A stretch of 64,000 nucleotides of DNA from Pseudalkalibacillus sp052246725 (GTDB lineage: Bacteria; Bacillota; Bacilli; Bacillales; Fictibacillaceae). The DNA lies in the NCBI GenBank assembly GCA_052246725.1, contig JBQQCL010000002.1; one strand, given 5' to 3'. Positions 53,007 through 63,465 of this stretch are shown here, piece by piece. The notes under the pieces are model-generated. The model did not search any database. It saw only the letters and a list, made by a program, of their open reading frames with translations, and was not told where the DNA came from. Position numbers and translations under genes: made by a program. Every line of letters starts with the position of its first letter. Positions within the stretch are counted from its first letter, which is position 1.

Positions 53007-55026
53007 CTTTCATATATGTTTTAAATGTCTTTTTAACTTTCGGAACAACGTAATGGCTGCCGTCTTTATCCTGTACATCCTCGATCATCATAGAAATAAG
53101 CAGATTCGGCTGTTTTTGGTTAAAAGCTACAAACCAGCCGTTTTCTTTCCCTTTTTCGCTTACTTTTGATTTCAACTCAGCTGTTCCTGTTTTACCCGCA
53201 AGCGTGATTCCATTCAGAGGGGGTTCATATCCCGTTCCCCTTTCGTCCTCGACCACTTTTACGAGCGAGCTGCGGATCTGCGTAGCGGTCTCTGGTGAAA
53301 CAACATTTTCCTTCCACACCTTTGGTTTTGGATTTTCTTCTTTAATCAATTTAGGGGCAATCAAGTCCCCATTATTGATCAATGGAGTATAGGATATCCC
53401 AAGGTGAAGAATGTTCATTTCGACTCTTCCCTGTCCATAACCTGTGTCGGCAAGCATTCCTTCTGAATCGATGTCCTCTTTTGTCAATGAAGAGTTCTCG
53501 AAATCTAAATCAAACGGCATATCCTCATTAAAACCAAAATTCTCAGCACCCTTCACCATCTCTTCTTTTCCAATTGCAAGAGCCGCCTGAGCAAAGTAAA
53601 TATTATCAGAATAAATCATTGCTTTTTCCAAATTCACATTTACAGAAGGAACTTCAGTAACCCTCGTTACAAACTTCTTATCCCAAGATTCATCTTTCTG
53701 CCATTTCTTTCCGGAAATCGCTACGTCCTTATTTGGGTTAAGCTTATTCGTTTCTAATCCGATCGCGGCGGTAATCGGTTTAAATGTGGAACCCGGAGCG
53801 AAAGTATAGGCAAACCGGTTTAACAGCGGGTGTTTCGAGTTCTTTTCCAATTGTTGATAACGTGAACCGTCTATTCCTAAAGCAAAATCATTCGGATCGA
53901 ATCCCGGGCTATTTACGAGCGCCAAAACCTCACCAGTTACAGGATTGATTGCTGAAGCTGTACCACTATCTTTTTTCATCTGGTTATAAAGATTCCGTTG
54001 CAGGTTCATGTCAATATTTAGTGTGACAGGTTTACCGTCAATGGCTTCTTTTTTCGCGACTACTCTTTTTTCATTCTCTCCCTCATCAACAATCCGGATG
54101 ATTCCTCCATTATTACCTCGAAGCTTCTTTTCATAAAATTTCTCCAGACCTCTTCTCCCGATAACATCGGTAGATTGATACCCTTGGGATTTGAGTTTTT
54201 CCAGTTCTTCCGCATTAATTGGCCGCACAAAACCTGTTAAATGCGATGCAGCTTCTTTGTACGGATACACCCGGGTTTCAAGCGACTGGGTGCTTATACC
54301 TTTAATTTTTAAGGTTTTTTTAAGACGGGGATCATCTTTCGCTATCGTTTTAATAGGAACGAAAGACCCTGGCTGTACCCATGAAGCATTTAATGCTTTA
54401 TCGATGTCCTTTTTGTCGATACCAAGTGCTTTTGCTAGCTTTTGTTTGCTGGCATCGCCATTTCCAGGAAGATCCTGGGGGACAATGCCGATCCGTTCTG
54501 CCTTACCATTTACGGCAAGTCCTTTTCCATTCCTGTCGAGGATCTCACCCCGTTTTGCTTTATTGGTTTGAACTCGAACCTTATCTCCCTTTTCCATACC
54601 GGGGAAAATTTGTGAGTGATCCCAATTTACAAACCAGTTTTTCTTGTTGTCCTTTTTCTGTTCCTCCATTTTTATTTTATGTTTGTATTGAATAGGTCCG
54701 GCCAATGTATCCATTTTTACCTTGTATGTGTATGTCACTTTCCCATTTCTGTCCGGATCCGGTTCTTTTTTTGGAATAACCGGTGTTATGGATATATTTC
54801 GTGCATTGATTCCGTCATAAATCGCGGTATATTTTTTCACAAATTCAACTTTTGTTATTTCCTTTTTGCTTTTATCGGAAAGCATGGAGTACATATTATC
54901 AAACTTCATAGATTCCCAGTTTTTCATATATTCTGTTATTCTAGGGTCTGGTTTCGGTCCTTCCGAACATCCCGCAATCAGGATAAAAATTAAGGCTATA
55001 CAAAGAATTTCTATTTTATGTCTCAA
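52990..55026 (-). CDS. MecA/PBP3-type class B penicillin-binding protein
   Basis: A 678-residue lipoprotein (lipobox LIAGCSE). Residues about 25-140 form the MecA N-terminal NTF2-like domain, followed by the PBP dimerisation domain (about 150-320, NAEELEKLKSQGYQSTDVIG) and the transpeptidase. Active-site motifs: APGSTFKPITAA (SxxK), YSDN (SxN) and LAGKTGTAEL (KTG). Start codon TTG with GGAGGGGAACTC upstream. It cross-links peptidoglycan; the B. subtilis PbpC type can lower beta-lactam affinity. Confidence 0.93.
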   Translation of the reverse strand: MRHKIEILCIALIFILIAGCSEGPKPDPRITEYMKNWESMKFDNMYSMLSDKSKKEITKVEFVKKYTAIYDGINARNISITPVIPKKEPDPDRNGKVTYTYKVKMDTLAGPIQYKHKIKMEEQKKDNKKNWFVNWDHSQIFPGMEKGDKVRVQTNKAKRGEILDRNGKGLAVNGKAERIGIVPQDLPGNGDASKQKLAKALGIDKKDIDKALNASWVQPGSFVPIKTIAKDDPRLKKTLKIKGISTQSLETRVYPYKEAASHLTGFVRPINAEELEKLKSQGYQSTDVIGRRGLEKFYEKKLRGNNGGIIRIVDEGENEKRVVAKKEAIDGKPVTLNIDMNLQRNLYNQMKKDSGTASAINPVTGEVLALVNSPGFDPNDFALGIDGSRYQQLEKNSKHPLLNRFAYTFAPGSTFKPITAAIGLETNKLNPNKDVAISGKKWQKDESWDKKFVTRVTEVPSVNVNLEKAMIYSDNIYFAQAALAIGKEEMVKGAENFGFNEDMPFDLDFENSSLTKEDIDSEGMLADTGYGQGRVEMNILHLGISYTPLINNGDLIAPKLIKEENPKPKVWKENVVSPETATQIRSSLVKVVEDERGTGYEPPLNGITLAGKTGTAELKSKVSEKGKENGWFVAFNQKQPNLLISMMIEDVQDKDGSHYVVPKVKKTFKTYMKEKPLR

Positions 55027-55221
55027 TGAGTTCCCCTCCTGGCTTTCTATTCATTAATTTCTACTTTTTTGCATCTCAAGAATAACTTATGTAGGTCCAT
55101 ATTCTATAAATGGCATGATCCAAAATGTGTCGTATTCCGGGTCCGCTCCCCATCATGGAGTATCATGATTGTATCTTAAACAAGAATATTTTAACCCCAA
55201 CCTAAATCTGGTCAGGATTAT

Positions 55222-55604
55222 ATGTACTCAAATAACTTTATTGTCACTAAACTTTTATTACTATACCTTTCTTCCCTATGGTTGATTTTAAGGGGACCGA
55301 TTATTTCCTTTGTTGCCTCAGCAATAATTATGTCAGGAATCGGATGTTTACCGACCATTCATTACGTAACACTCATGCTGTGCTCTTACTGGTATGTACA
55401 GGAAAGAGTAGGAAACGCCAGTAAACAAAATACTGTAAATGTTTATACACATGTAAGTAAAAGATCCAGGATAACTCTATGGAACAATATGAGGCATATA
55501 ACAAAACATATTTTGAATTTTTATGGTCAAATTGTGGTCAATCGTTATCTACAAAACAAAAAACCCCCGACACCATTCGTATAATTTGTGCTTACGAGTA
55601 TTAG
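55222..55604 (+). pseudogene. Remnant of a tyrosine recombinase (phage/ICE integrase) C-terminus
   Basis: The frame contains TIHYVTLML then YVQERVGNASKQNTVNVYTH, a decayed match to the integrase RHTHxTLxL...VQERVGHxxxxTTxxxYxHV region, with the catalytic Tyr in VYTHV. From 55479 another frame continues as MEQYEAYNKTYFEFLWSNCG, typical of the integrase tail. No N-terminal part is seen. It is a degraded element relic next to ilvD. Confidence 0.6.
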
Positions 55605-55770
55605 TAACATAGCATTCTTTATGACCACACTTTTCGCATACGTATCCATTTGACCACGTGAACTGAAATAACTGGTCATGACATGCTTCTGCTGTTGCGA
55701 ATAGCTTTTGGACAGGATTTCATCTCTAATAGTAATTCTTTGTTTCAAGACATTCTCTTTGTTCATCGAC
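55578..55770 (-). pseudogene. Remnant of an IS1595-type transposase N-terminus
   Basis: In one minus-strand frame ACHDQLFQFTWSNGYVCEKC is followed by GHKECYV and a third Cys. This is the zinc-ribbon start of IS1595-type transposases (W-x-N-G-Y-V-C-x-x-C-G). The upstream piece lies in another frame and the rest of the gene is missing. Confidence 0.6.
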
Positions 55771-55795
55771 TCCGCTCACGCCCTAAACATCCACA

Positions 55796-55831
55796 AAAAA
55801 CCGGACGCCCCGTAACAACGGGACGCCCGCT
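55796..55831 (-). terminator. ilvD terminator
   Basis: GGGCGTCCCG and CGGGGCGTCC form a GC-rich stem (with G-U pairs) followed by GGTTTTTT on the minus strand. Confidence 0.85.
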
Positions 55832-55840
55832 CATTTAAAC

Positions 55841-57535
55841 CTACTCTTCTCCCAGATCCGTTACCGCACCTTTTGAGGCGCAGGATACAAGTCTTGCATA
55901 TTTGTTCAACACGCCGCGGGAGTATCGTAGCGGCGGTGCCTGCCAGTCTGCGAGGCGGGCTGTCATTTCTTCTGCGCTCACATCAACGTTCAGCTCCTGT
56001 GTTTCACTGTCGATGGTCACCAAGTCGCCTTCTTTCAACAAAGCAATCGGACCGCCCACCTGTGCTTCAGGTGCTACGTGGCCAACGACAAGACCATGGG
56101 TTCCTCCTGAGAAACGACCGTCAGTTAACAAGCCGACTTTCTCTCCGAGTCCTTTACCGACGATGATTGCTGAGATGGAGAGCATCTCGCTCATTCCCGG
56201 ACCGCCTTTCGGACCGGCGTAGCGGATCACCAGCACGTCCCCCGGATTGATCTGATTTGCCAGTACCGCTTCCGTCGCTTCTTTTTCCGAATCAAATACC
56301 CGGGCGGGACCGGTGAGCTTGCTTACTTTCAGTCCGCTCATCTTGGCAACAGCTCCAGCTGGTGCCAGGTTCCCTTTTAATACATATAGTGGACCGCATT
56401 CCTTAAACGGCTCGCTTACAGGACGGATGATTTCCTGGCCTTCGTGCAGCGGAGGAACTTCCGCCAGGTTCTCTGCCAGTGTTTTACCCGTAACCGTGAG
56501 ACAGTCACCGCTCAAAAGCCCTTCCTCAAGAAGAAGCTTCATTACAGCGGAAACGCCGCCTACCTGGTGAAGATTTTCCATGACGTATTTTCCGCTCGGC
56601 TTCAGGTCCGCAATGTGCGGTACACGCTCGCGGATACGCTCGAAGTCGTCATACGAGAGGTCCACATCAACCGAGTGAGCCATCGCCAGCAGATGAAGGA
56701 AGGCGTTTGTAGATCCACCCAGTGCCATAACAACCGTAATGGCATTTTCAAATGCCTCTTTTGTCATAATGTCCCGCGGATAGATTTCTTTACGCAGAAG
56801 TTCCACAACAGCGTCGCCTGCTTTGTAGCAGTCTTCCTGCTTGTTGCCGGTCTCTGCCGGGTTTGACGCGCTGCCGGGCAGGCTCATTCCGAGGGCTTCA
56901 ATAGCGGACGCCATCGTGTTTGCTGTGTACATGCCTCCGCATGAACCGGCGCCCGGACAGGCATGACATTCGATGTCGTGGAGTCCGTCCTTATCCATGG
57001 ATCCTGCGTTATGTTTACCGACCGCTTCAAATACAGAAACGATGTCGATGTCTTTATCTTCTCTTGATTTACCTGGTGAAATTGTACCACCGTATACAAA
57101 TACAGCGGGTAAATTTAAGCGGCCGATAGCAATCATACAGCCTGGCATATTTTTATCGCAGCCACCGATAGCCACAACTCCGTCAAGGCGCTCGGCTCCT
57201 ACTACGGTTTCAATCGAGTCCGCGATTACTTCCCGGCTCGGAAGGGAATAGCGCATGCCTTCGTGTCCCATGGAAATGCCGTCAGCAACGGTGATGGTGT
57301 TAAAAATCATCGGTGCTCCGCCACCGTCGCGGGCTCCGCGTTTTGCTTCAATGGCCAGTTTGTCTATATGTACGTTGCAGGGTGTAACCTCGCTCCACGT
57401 ACTGGCAACACCGATCATCGGCTTTTGAAAGTCCTTGTCTTCAAATCCTACTGCTCTGAGCATCGCCCGGTTCGGCGCACGGTTGTCTCCTTCACTGATG
57501 TCTTTACTGCGTATTCTCAGATCTTTGTCTGCCAT
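55841..57535 (-). CDS. ilvD: Dihydroxy-acid dehydratase
   Basis: Iron-sulfur enzyme of valine, leucine and isoleucine synthesis; 564 residues. Cluster Cys and active-site blocks are GGCDKNMPGCMIAIGRLNLP, CHACPGAGSCGGMYTANTM, RFSGGTHGLVVGHVAPEAQV and MALGGSTNAFLHL. It stands alone, without other ilv/leu genes, and is visibly richer in G+C than its neighbours. Decayed mobile elements lie on both sides, suggesting acquisition by transfer. Confidence 0.96.
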   Translation of the reverse strand: MADKDLRIRSKDISEGDNRAPNRAMLRAVGFEDKDFQKPMIGVASTWSEVTPCNVHIDKLAIEAKRGARDGGGAPMIFNTITVADGISMGHEGMRYSLPSREVIADSIETVVGAERLDGVVAIGGCDKNMPGCMIAIGRLNLPAVFVYGGTISPGKSREDKDIDIVSVFEAVGKHNAGSMDKDGLHDIECHACPGAGSCGGMYTANTMASAIEALGMSLPGSASNPAETGNKQEDCYKAGDAVVELLRKEIYPRDIMTKEAFENAITVVMALGGSTNAFLHLLAMAHSVDVDLSYDDFERIRERVPHIADLKPSGKYVMENLHQVGGVSAVMKLLLEEGLLSGDCLTVTGKTLAENLAEVPPLHEGQEIIRPVSEPFKECGPLYVLKGNLAPAGAVAKMSGLKVSKLTGPARVFDSEKEATEAVLANQINPGDVLVIRYAGPKGGPGMSEMLSISAIIVGKGLGEKVGLLTDGRFSGGTHGLVVGHVAPEAQVGGPIALLKEGDLVTIDSETQELNVDVSAEEMTARLADWQAPPLRYSRGVLNKYARLVSCASKGAVTDLGEE

Positions 57536-57689
57536 TAGTCAAACTCCTCTCTCGTACTGTGCTGAATGAAAGTTTTAGATGAATTATCTCCACATTATAC
57601 AGAAATAAAATAATATTTCTATATTATTTAAAAATTCATAGTAATTTTTTTATTCGTTTGGTTTTTGGACAGAAATACATAGATTTTGA

Positions 57690-58385
57690 AGTTAGACTAA
57701 AAAACGGACACGTAAATTTGCCCCATCATTTATAATGGGGGCTAACACTTTATAAGAAAGGACGTGTCGATTTGGGGAAACATAGTGCATGAGATGCTCC
57801 CGCTACAGCTGATCGTGTAGCTTCATTCTAGGGTGTACACTAACTCTTATACATTCGTATCCAGAATATCCCTTAGAAAACCATTCAGCAGCTACTAGTA
57901 ATTGTCCGTATTGCTCTTTTGTCAATGCATTCTTTTCTTTTTTTCTGCTTTTTGCCTCGATCACAAAACCGACTTTTTCTGGTCAAAGTACTTCGGGACC
58001 TTCGACACCTCCATGGTATTGAAGCGTGCGATTGCGATACAGTCTCCGAAACCAGATCTCATCCATCACTCTGACCGTGGAAGTCAATATGCTTCAGAAG
58101 ATTATATTGAGCACCTCAATACAGCTACTATAACCATCAGTATGAGTCGTAAGGGGAATTGTTATGATAATGCTTCATTGAGTCTTTCCACAGTATGATC
58201 AAAAGGGAATGGATTTATCATTACAAGTATCAAACAAGGGATGAAGGATAAAGAGTGTGTTTTTTTACATTCTCAGCTTCTACAACGAATCCCGCATCCA
58301 CTCAGCGAACAACTATCTCTCACCAAACCAACTGGAGAGGGATTATGAAGAAGGGCATTTTTGTGGTAAATAGGGCATTTCATAG
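57690..58385 (+). mobile_element. Decayed IS3-family insertion sequence
   Basis: The frame at 57902-58198 ends with DLIHHSDRGSQYASEDYIEH and ISMSRKGNCYDNASLS, the C-terminal DDE domain of an IS3 OrfB. Translation in other frames continues through IKREWIYHYKYQT and AFYNESRIHSANNYLSPNQL-like sequence to about 58350. The 5-prime part is scrambled. Inactive. Confidence 0.78.
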
Positions 58386-58948
58386 AACCGTGAATAAAGT
58401 TGGGAATTTGAAACGCTTTGACAACTGATTTTCAAGCAATTTCAGGTGAATTTTTTGTCTGTTTTCTTGACGTAGTATCTAATCTATTAAAAAATAAAAA
58501 CGCTCAACACCAATAGTGCCAAGGGTTTATCAGTTTAATATAGTTGGATGTACTGCTCACGTTCCGAAGGATGAACTTGTGTGCGGAACATATTTCACCC
58601 TTTCATTTCCCCTCAAAACGTATCAAAAAGTGCTGTAATATCAGGATTTTATATTTATTAATATTAACGGGAATCATATCTTTTGAAATTATTTTGGTCA
58701 CATTTTGGTCAAGATTTTGGTCAATCATCTTACCTTCTAAATGGATTAAGATAGTGATTTGTAAAAATCAGAATCCTTTATTAAAGCCTTTTAAGTAAAC
58801 TAGTTGAACCTTCCATCTCGAACTTGATTAAAAAGCGCTTTTAAACCCTTTTTTACTTTTGTAAAAACGTTAACTAAATTAAATTCTTATTCGACAGAAT
58901 GAGGATTAAACGCATAGCTCAAATTATGAACAGGGTAAAAAGAACAAT
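58386..58948. other. AT-rich intergenic sequence
   Basis: Contains TTTGGTCA repeated three times near 58690-58723. An ORF at 58544-58798 has no supporting features. No gene seen. Confidence 0.5.
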
Positions 58949-60460
58949 TTATAATAAAGGTGAAAATAGGCGTGCTCCTTGCTCGATTATGCGCTGAGGT
59001 ATTGATCGTTGTACCAGATCATCGACCTTCAACAAAAATGAATCATTAAGATCGCGTTCAAATTGCTCTGTTAGGTCCTCAACCACATCAGCACTGTAAA
59101 TGACTTCACACGTCTCATAATTCAGACGGAAACTTCTCATATCCCAGTTTGCAGCACCAACAACCGCGACTTCCCCATCAATGACCATCTGTTTTGCATG
59201 TAGCATACCTTTGTTGTACTCGTAGATATGGACACCTGCCTCTATCAATTCTCCATAATAAGTCCGTTTAGCATATCCCACGATTTTATTTTCTATATGT
59301 CGAGGTACCAGTAATCTTACACGTACTCCCCGTGCCACGGCTGTTTTGATCGCCATTAGAATGTCTTCCTCAGGAATGAAAAAAGGGGTGGTTATATCAA
59401 TGGTCCGGTTCGCCTGAGTCAGGCAAATGAAATAGGTTGTTCGGATGATAGTGGTCGGGATTCCTGGATTGCCTTCCAGTGTCTGGACATAAGCTTTGTG
59501 CAACGATTCATTACTTCGATGTGTTTCATCTATCCTATCAAATTCAGCACCCAATTCTGTTAATAAATTGGAATGTGCTTCCTTGACAGAAGGTACCTTT
59601 TGTGGAGAGGTTTTTGCATCCCCACGATTTTTCTTTCGTCCCGGTGTGGCGATTCTCCAATGGGCGTCGAAAATCGTTTGTAAATCTTCCGAAGCTTCAC
59701 CTTCAATGCGCAAATGGGTGTCACGCCAGAACCCTACATCCGGCTTCAAACCTGTATACTCATACCCCACGTTGATTCCACCTGTAAAAGCTTTTTCCCC
59801 ATCAATCATTACATTTTTACAATGATCTCGGTAATTCCAATTTGAAAGGATCCAAGGGAATCGTAATGGAAAGATCGTCCGGCATTCAATCCCTGCCTCC
59901 ATCATCCGCTTGATTTGATTTCGGGGGAAATTCCAGCTACCCAAACCATCTCTCACAAAACGGACCCGAACACCGGATTTCACCTGTTCCACCAGAACAT
60001 TCGTTATCTTTCTGCCAATTTGGTCATCACGGTAGATGAAGTATTCCATATCAATCGTATTTTGGGCGTTCTTTAGGGATTCGATGAGTTCTTCATAAGT
60101 TTTAATTCCATTTATCAGGATTTGCACTCGGCTAGCACGAAGCCCATGAACGCTGAACTGGTTTAAGGCGTCAGCGATGACTGAGGCAGAGCGGTTGAAT
60201 GAATCAGGGAGGTTAGTCGATTCATTCACATCAGAAGTAAGTCTTTTACGGCGAATACCTAAAGGATTTGTAGAACTGAGATAAAGACCGAAAGCAATGA
60301 AAGGTAAAATAAGGCTTAAGGCAAGCCAATTCAACGCCTTCGAAGGTCGGCGAACCTCACGTATTGCGATGATCAACATAAATAACATATTCACAAGACA
60401 GAGTCCGAGAATCCATTCCAAAAAATATTCCTCCTTTAAAAAATCCGATAATAAATACAT
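58949..60460 (-). CDS. cls: Cardiolipin synthase (phospholipase D family)
   Basis: Makes cardiolipin from two phosphatidylglycerols in the membrane. It has 503 residues with two N-terminal membrane segments and a ScrR-like PLDNc region. The two HKD motifs are HCKNVMIDGEKAFTGGINVG and HAKQMVIDGEVAVVGAANWD. It lies just after the DUF421 gene, same strand. Confidence 0.93.
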   Translation of the reverse strand: MYLLSDFLKEEYFLEWILGLCLVNMLFMLIIAIREVRRPSKALNWLALSLILPFIAFGLYLSSTNPLGIRRKRLTSDVNESTNLPDSFNRSASVIADALNQFSVHGLRASRVQILINGIKTYEELIESLKNAQNTIDMEYFIYRDDQIGRKITNVLVEQVKSGVRVRFVRDGLGSWNFPRNQIKRMMEAGIECRTIFPLRFPWILSNWNYRDHCKNVMIDGEKAFTGGINVGYEYTGLKPDVGFWRDTHLRIEGEASEDLQTIFDAHWRIATPGRKKNRGDAKTSPQKVPSVKEAHSNLLTELGAEFDRIDETHRSNESLHKAYVQTLEGNPGIPTTIIRTTYFICLTQANRTIDITTPFFIPEEDILMAIKTAVARGVRVRLLVPRHIENKIVGYAKRTYYGELIEAGVHIYEYNKGMLHAKQMVIDGEVAVVGAANWDMRSFRLNYETCEVIYSADVVEDLTEQFERDLNDSFLLKVDDLVQRSIPQRIIEQGARLFSPLL

Positions 60461-60469
60461 TTTTATTGT

Positions 60470-61153
60470 CTATTTAGGACTTATACAAATGCCTTCATTA
60501 TTGTTCCATTCAGCATGAAATATACCTTTTTCATTGTTATGACCTGTTGAAGCCAACACATTATCCAACCATTGACGGTCAAATCCGCGTTCGGCTAAAT
60601 TATCCCATAATATTTCACCATCAATAATCAAGGTTGTTGGCAGGTCTACCAGTTCTTCTGGGAGATTGAGATCTTGCTTATCTGGTTTTTGATATTTTGA
60701 TTTCAGTAAGGTACTGATTTGACCATTAGGTTCCAATATGCCATATTTAACTTCCCATACTGAAAAAACGTCATTTTGTCGCAGTAAGCTCAATATTTGA
60801 TTCACATCCAATTTGTTCTTTTGGGCTATCTTTCGATCAATTTTTCCCTCCCTTATGATAATCGCAGGATTGCCTACTAATAGAGAGCGTGTCGATTTTA
60901 TTTTCAACGTTATAATCTCTACCAACAACATAAGAAGTGTCCACAAACCAACCGCATATAAATAAGGAATAATTCCCATCCGATCCTCATAAATAGAGTT
61001 TCCTAAAAGATCTCCAAGCAATAAAACAAAAACTAAATGAAAAGGTGTCAACTGATAAATAGATGTCTTGCCTGTTACAATAATGATAAAAAATAATGTC
61101 ACAAAGCCTACTCCAACTTTAATCGTCAATAGACCTAAATGAATATCATCCAA
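60470..61153 (-). CDS. DUF421 (YetF/YrbG-like) membrane protein
   Basis: A 227-residue protein with three N-terminal membrane segments and two soluble domains containing SLLVGNPAIIIREGKIDRKI and LLRQNDVFSVWEVKYGILEPNG, the DUF421 pattern. The family includes spore and envelope proteins of unknown role. It is 9 bp upstream of cls and probably co-transcribed. Confidence 0.9.
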   Translation of the reverse strand: MDDIHLGLLTIKVGVGFVTLFFIIIVTGKTSIYQLTPFHLVFVLLLGDLLGNSIYEDRMGIIPYLYAVGLWTLLMLLVEIITLKIKSTRSLLVGNPAIIIREGKIDRKIAQKNKLDVNQILSLLRQNDVFSVWEVKYGILEPNGQISTLLKSKYQKPDKQDLNLPEELVDLPTTLIIDGEILWDNLAERGFDRQWLDNVLASTGHNNEKGIFHAEWNNNEGICISPK

Positions 61154-61657
61154 GTTGCCTACCTCCCGATGATTTTGTCTTTATTTTGGCAAAAGTTATG
61201 AAAAGATATTCAAGAACTGTCGAATACTTCTGCAGGAATAAATTTCAATTAATAATTATGACGTAATTAACTTTATTCCAAACAATGAACCAATCGGTAT
61301 TGCTGAAAATGTTATGCTAGTTATCAGAACAATGTTTTACATAATAGTAGTATAATTAATACGATTTTTAATTTATCCATCCTTTTCGTCTTAGAAGATA
61401 TATGTTTTTTATTGCTTGCCATTTTATATCTTAATGACCATCACTCAGAAAAGTTTTTGCCTATATCCAGCACCATTTTGAAAAAATTCTAGAAAAATAA
61501 ATCATACGTTTCTTTATTCTAGAAAGGGACCATATGCGAATTAGAAATAGCCTCTTTATTGTAAAATTAATAGGCCTAACAAATTTGAAATAACTGGTGT
61601 TAAACAAGAGGGCAGCCTCCCTCATAGATAGCAAAAAAGAGCTCAGATCCCGTACCG
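61154..61657. other. Intergenic, no gene seen
   Basis: AT-rich, about 500 bp. It separates the DUF421 gene from the IS element. I see no ORF, RNA or repeat. Confidence 0.5.
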
Positions 61658-61703
61658 ACCCCCGAAAGTTAGAGTGAAAAATCTAACTTTCGGAGGTGTT
61701 CTT

Positions 61704-62271
61704 ATGGCCAAATATAGTGAAGAATTTAAAATAAAGCTTGTTTCCGAGTATTTAAATGGAAATCTTGGATATAAATCATTAGCGAAAAAGTACAATATGC
61801 CCTCTCGAACACCAATACAAGATTGGGTAAGAGCCTATAAAACAAAAGGGATAGAAGGATTGAAGCGAAGAAAAATGAAGGAAGCGTACTCTATGCAATT
61901 TAAAATGATTACGATACAAATTATGTTAGAGACAGACGCCTCTTATCAGGAAACTGCTGAACAATTTAGACTGAACAATCCTTCATTAATTCATCACTGG
62001 ACGAAAACATTTAATGAACAAGGGGTAGAAGGCCTGAAACCTAAATTGAAGGGGAGACCTTCTATGTCTAAGAAACCCAATAAATCGGAGAAGAAAGAAG
62101 AGAAAAAGTGAACACGCGAAGAGGAATTAGAACGCCAGAATGAGTTACTGCGACTGGAAAATGCGCACCTAAAAAAGTTGAGAGCTTTTCGGGAGAATCC
62201 GAATGCCTTCCGCGAAAAGCACAAGCAAAGCTCGCATTCAAACTTAAAGAAGAAGGATTCCGATTAAAAAA
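61704..62271 (+). pseudogene. IS3 transposase OrfA, interrupted by UGA
   Basis: Start MAKYSEEFKIKLVSEYLNGN with two helix-turn-helix repeats (for example NLGYKSLAKKYNM). At 62109 an in-frame TGA interrupts EKKEEKK-stop-TREEELERQNELLRL; the sequence beyond is the usual leucine-zipper region through FRENPNAFREKHKQ. The stop probably inactivates the protein. A selenocysteine reading is unlikely. Confidence 0.88.
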
Positions 62272-63101
62272 TATTCTGCTTGTCGTGGGTATTCCTGAAG
62301 CAACCTATCGCTATCATATTAAAAACTTTGGGAAAGAAGATACAGACAGAGAACTAAAAGAACTCATTACTGACCTTTTTAAGCAGTTCCATGAACGCTA
62401 TGGTTATAAAAGGATCACCAAAGAGTTAAAGAAATTAGGACATTCTATTAACCATAAGAAAGTGTATCGTATAATGCGAGAATTGGGATTAAAGTGTGTG
62501 AAATTTATGAGAAAATCTCGTAAATATAATTCTTATAAGGGGAACGTTGGGAAAGTAGCGAAAAACCGATTATCCCGACGCTTTAGAACGCCTATTCCTC
62601 TTCAAAAATTAGTAACTGACATTACAGAATTCAAGTGTCTAGGCGAAGAGAAGTTATATTTAAATCCCATTCTTGACCTTTATAACGGAGAAATAATTGC
62701 GTATGAAGTTAAAAAACGCCCCACATTAGATCTTGTCATGTCATGGAACCTTTAAAAGAAACGATAGAGATAATAAAGAATCATGCAACCTATCGCACTA
62801 CCATCCATTCTGATCAAGGCTGGCATTACCAGCACAATCAATGGGTGAAGATATTAAAGAAGAATAATGTCTTCCAAAGCATGTCACGGAAAACTACATG
62901 CGCGACAACGCTGCAATGGAAAACTTCTTTGGTATTTTAAAGCAGGAAATGTATTATGGAGAAGAATTAGTAAGCTATGAGGATTTAAGAAGGCGGATTG
63001 AAGAATATATCAACTGGTACAATCATGAACGTTCAAAGGAAAAATTGGATGGACTGAGTCCAGTCGAATACCGAACTCAATCCATCCAATCAGCTGCATA
63101 A
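62221..63101 (+). pseudogene. IS3 transposase OrfB, frameshifted
   Basis: The DDE transposase is split in three frames: LKEEGFRLKNILLVVGIPEA ... KKRPTLDLVMSW (62221-62755), ETIEIIKNHATYRTTIHSDQ (62743-62890), and MRDNAAMENFFGILKQEMYY to SPVEYRTQ (62898-63101). The catalytic Asp, Asp and Glu regions (TDITEF, HSDQG, AAMENFFG) are still visible. Two shifts near 62750 and 62890 break it. Confidence 0.88.
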
Positions 63102-63124
63102 TAAAAACTCTAACTTTTAGGGGT

Positions 63125-63465
63125 AACCACCAATGGCGCATGCGTTTTGGTGTGTGAATTATATTGTGTGTACTCCAAAACGGACCCCATTACATTTTTA
63201 AAAATCATGTCTATCAGAGCACGAAGATTCATTATCACAGGGTCTATTAGAAAAAAATCAACATTATTCTTTAACATAGTTAATAAAATAAAGGATTCGA
63301 CTTGAATTCTCCCTTTTTTTCAAGGAATTTTTCATAACCTTTTAATACGAGATTCAGCGTTTATTCTGATTAGTGAAAACTCAAAGGATTACTAACAATA
63401 TGTGGTAAAATATACGAAATGATCTCGGTCAATCAGAAACAAAAAATAGGGGGTATCCAAAAAGA
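63125..63465. other. Intergenic, no gene seen
   Basis: About 340 bp, AT-rich, between the IS end and the nuclease lipoprotein gene. It should hold that gene's promoter. Confidence 0.5.

Larger units (their letters stand above)
61658..63124 (+). mobile_element. IS3-family (IS150 group) insertion sequence, inactivated
   Basis: Ends are ACCCCCGAAAGTTAGAGT (61658-61675) and its inverse ACTCTAACTTTTAGGGGT (63107-63124), differing at two positions. It contains orfA and orfB with several inactivating mutations. No clear target duplication is seen. Confidence 0.9.

Noticed and set aside
55222..55584. ORF of 120 residues as a functional membrane protein
   Set aside because: The recognisable part is a decayed integrase C-terminus; the hydrophobic start has no RBS.
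58544..58798. 84-residue ORF on the plus strand
   Set aside because: AT-rich, no RBS, no similarity recognised; likely chance.
62109..62111. In-frame TGA in IS3 orfA as a selenocysteine codon
   Set aside because: The family has a non-Cys residue here, no SECIS-like hairpin was noticed, and the neighbouring orfB is also broken, so simple decay is likelier.
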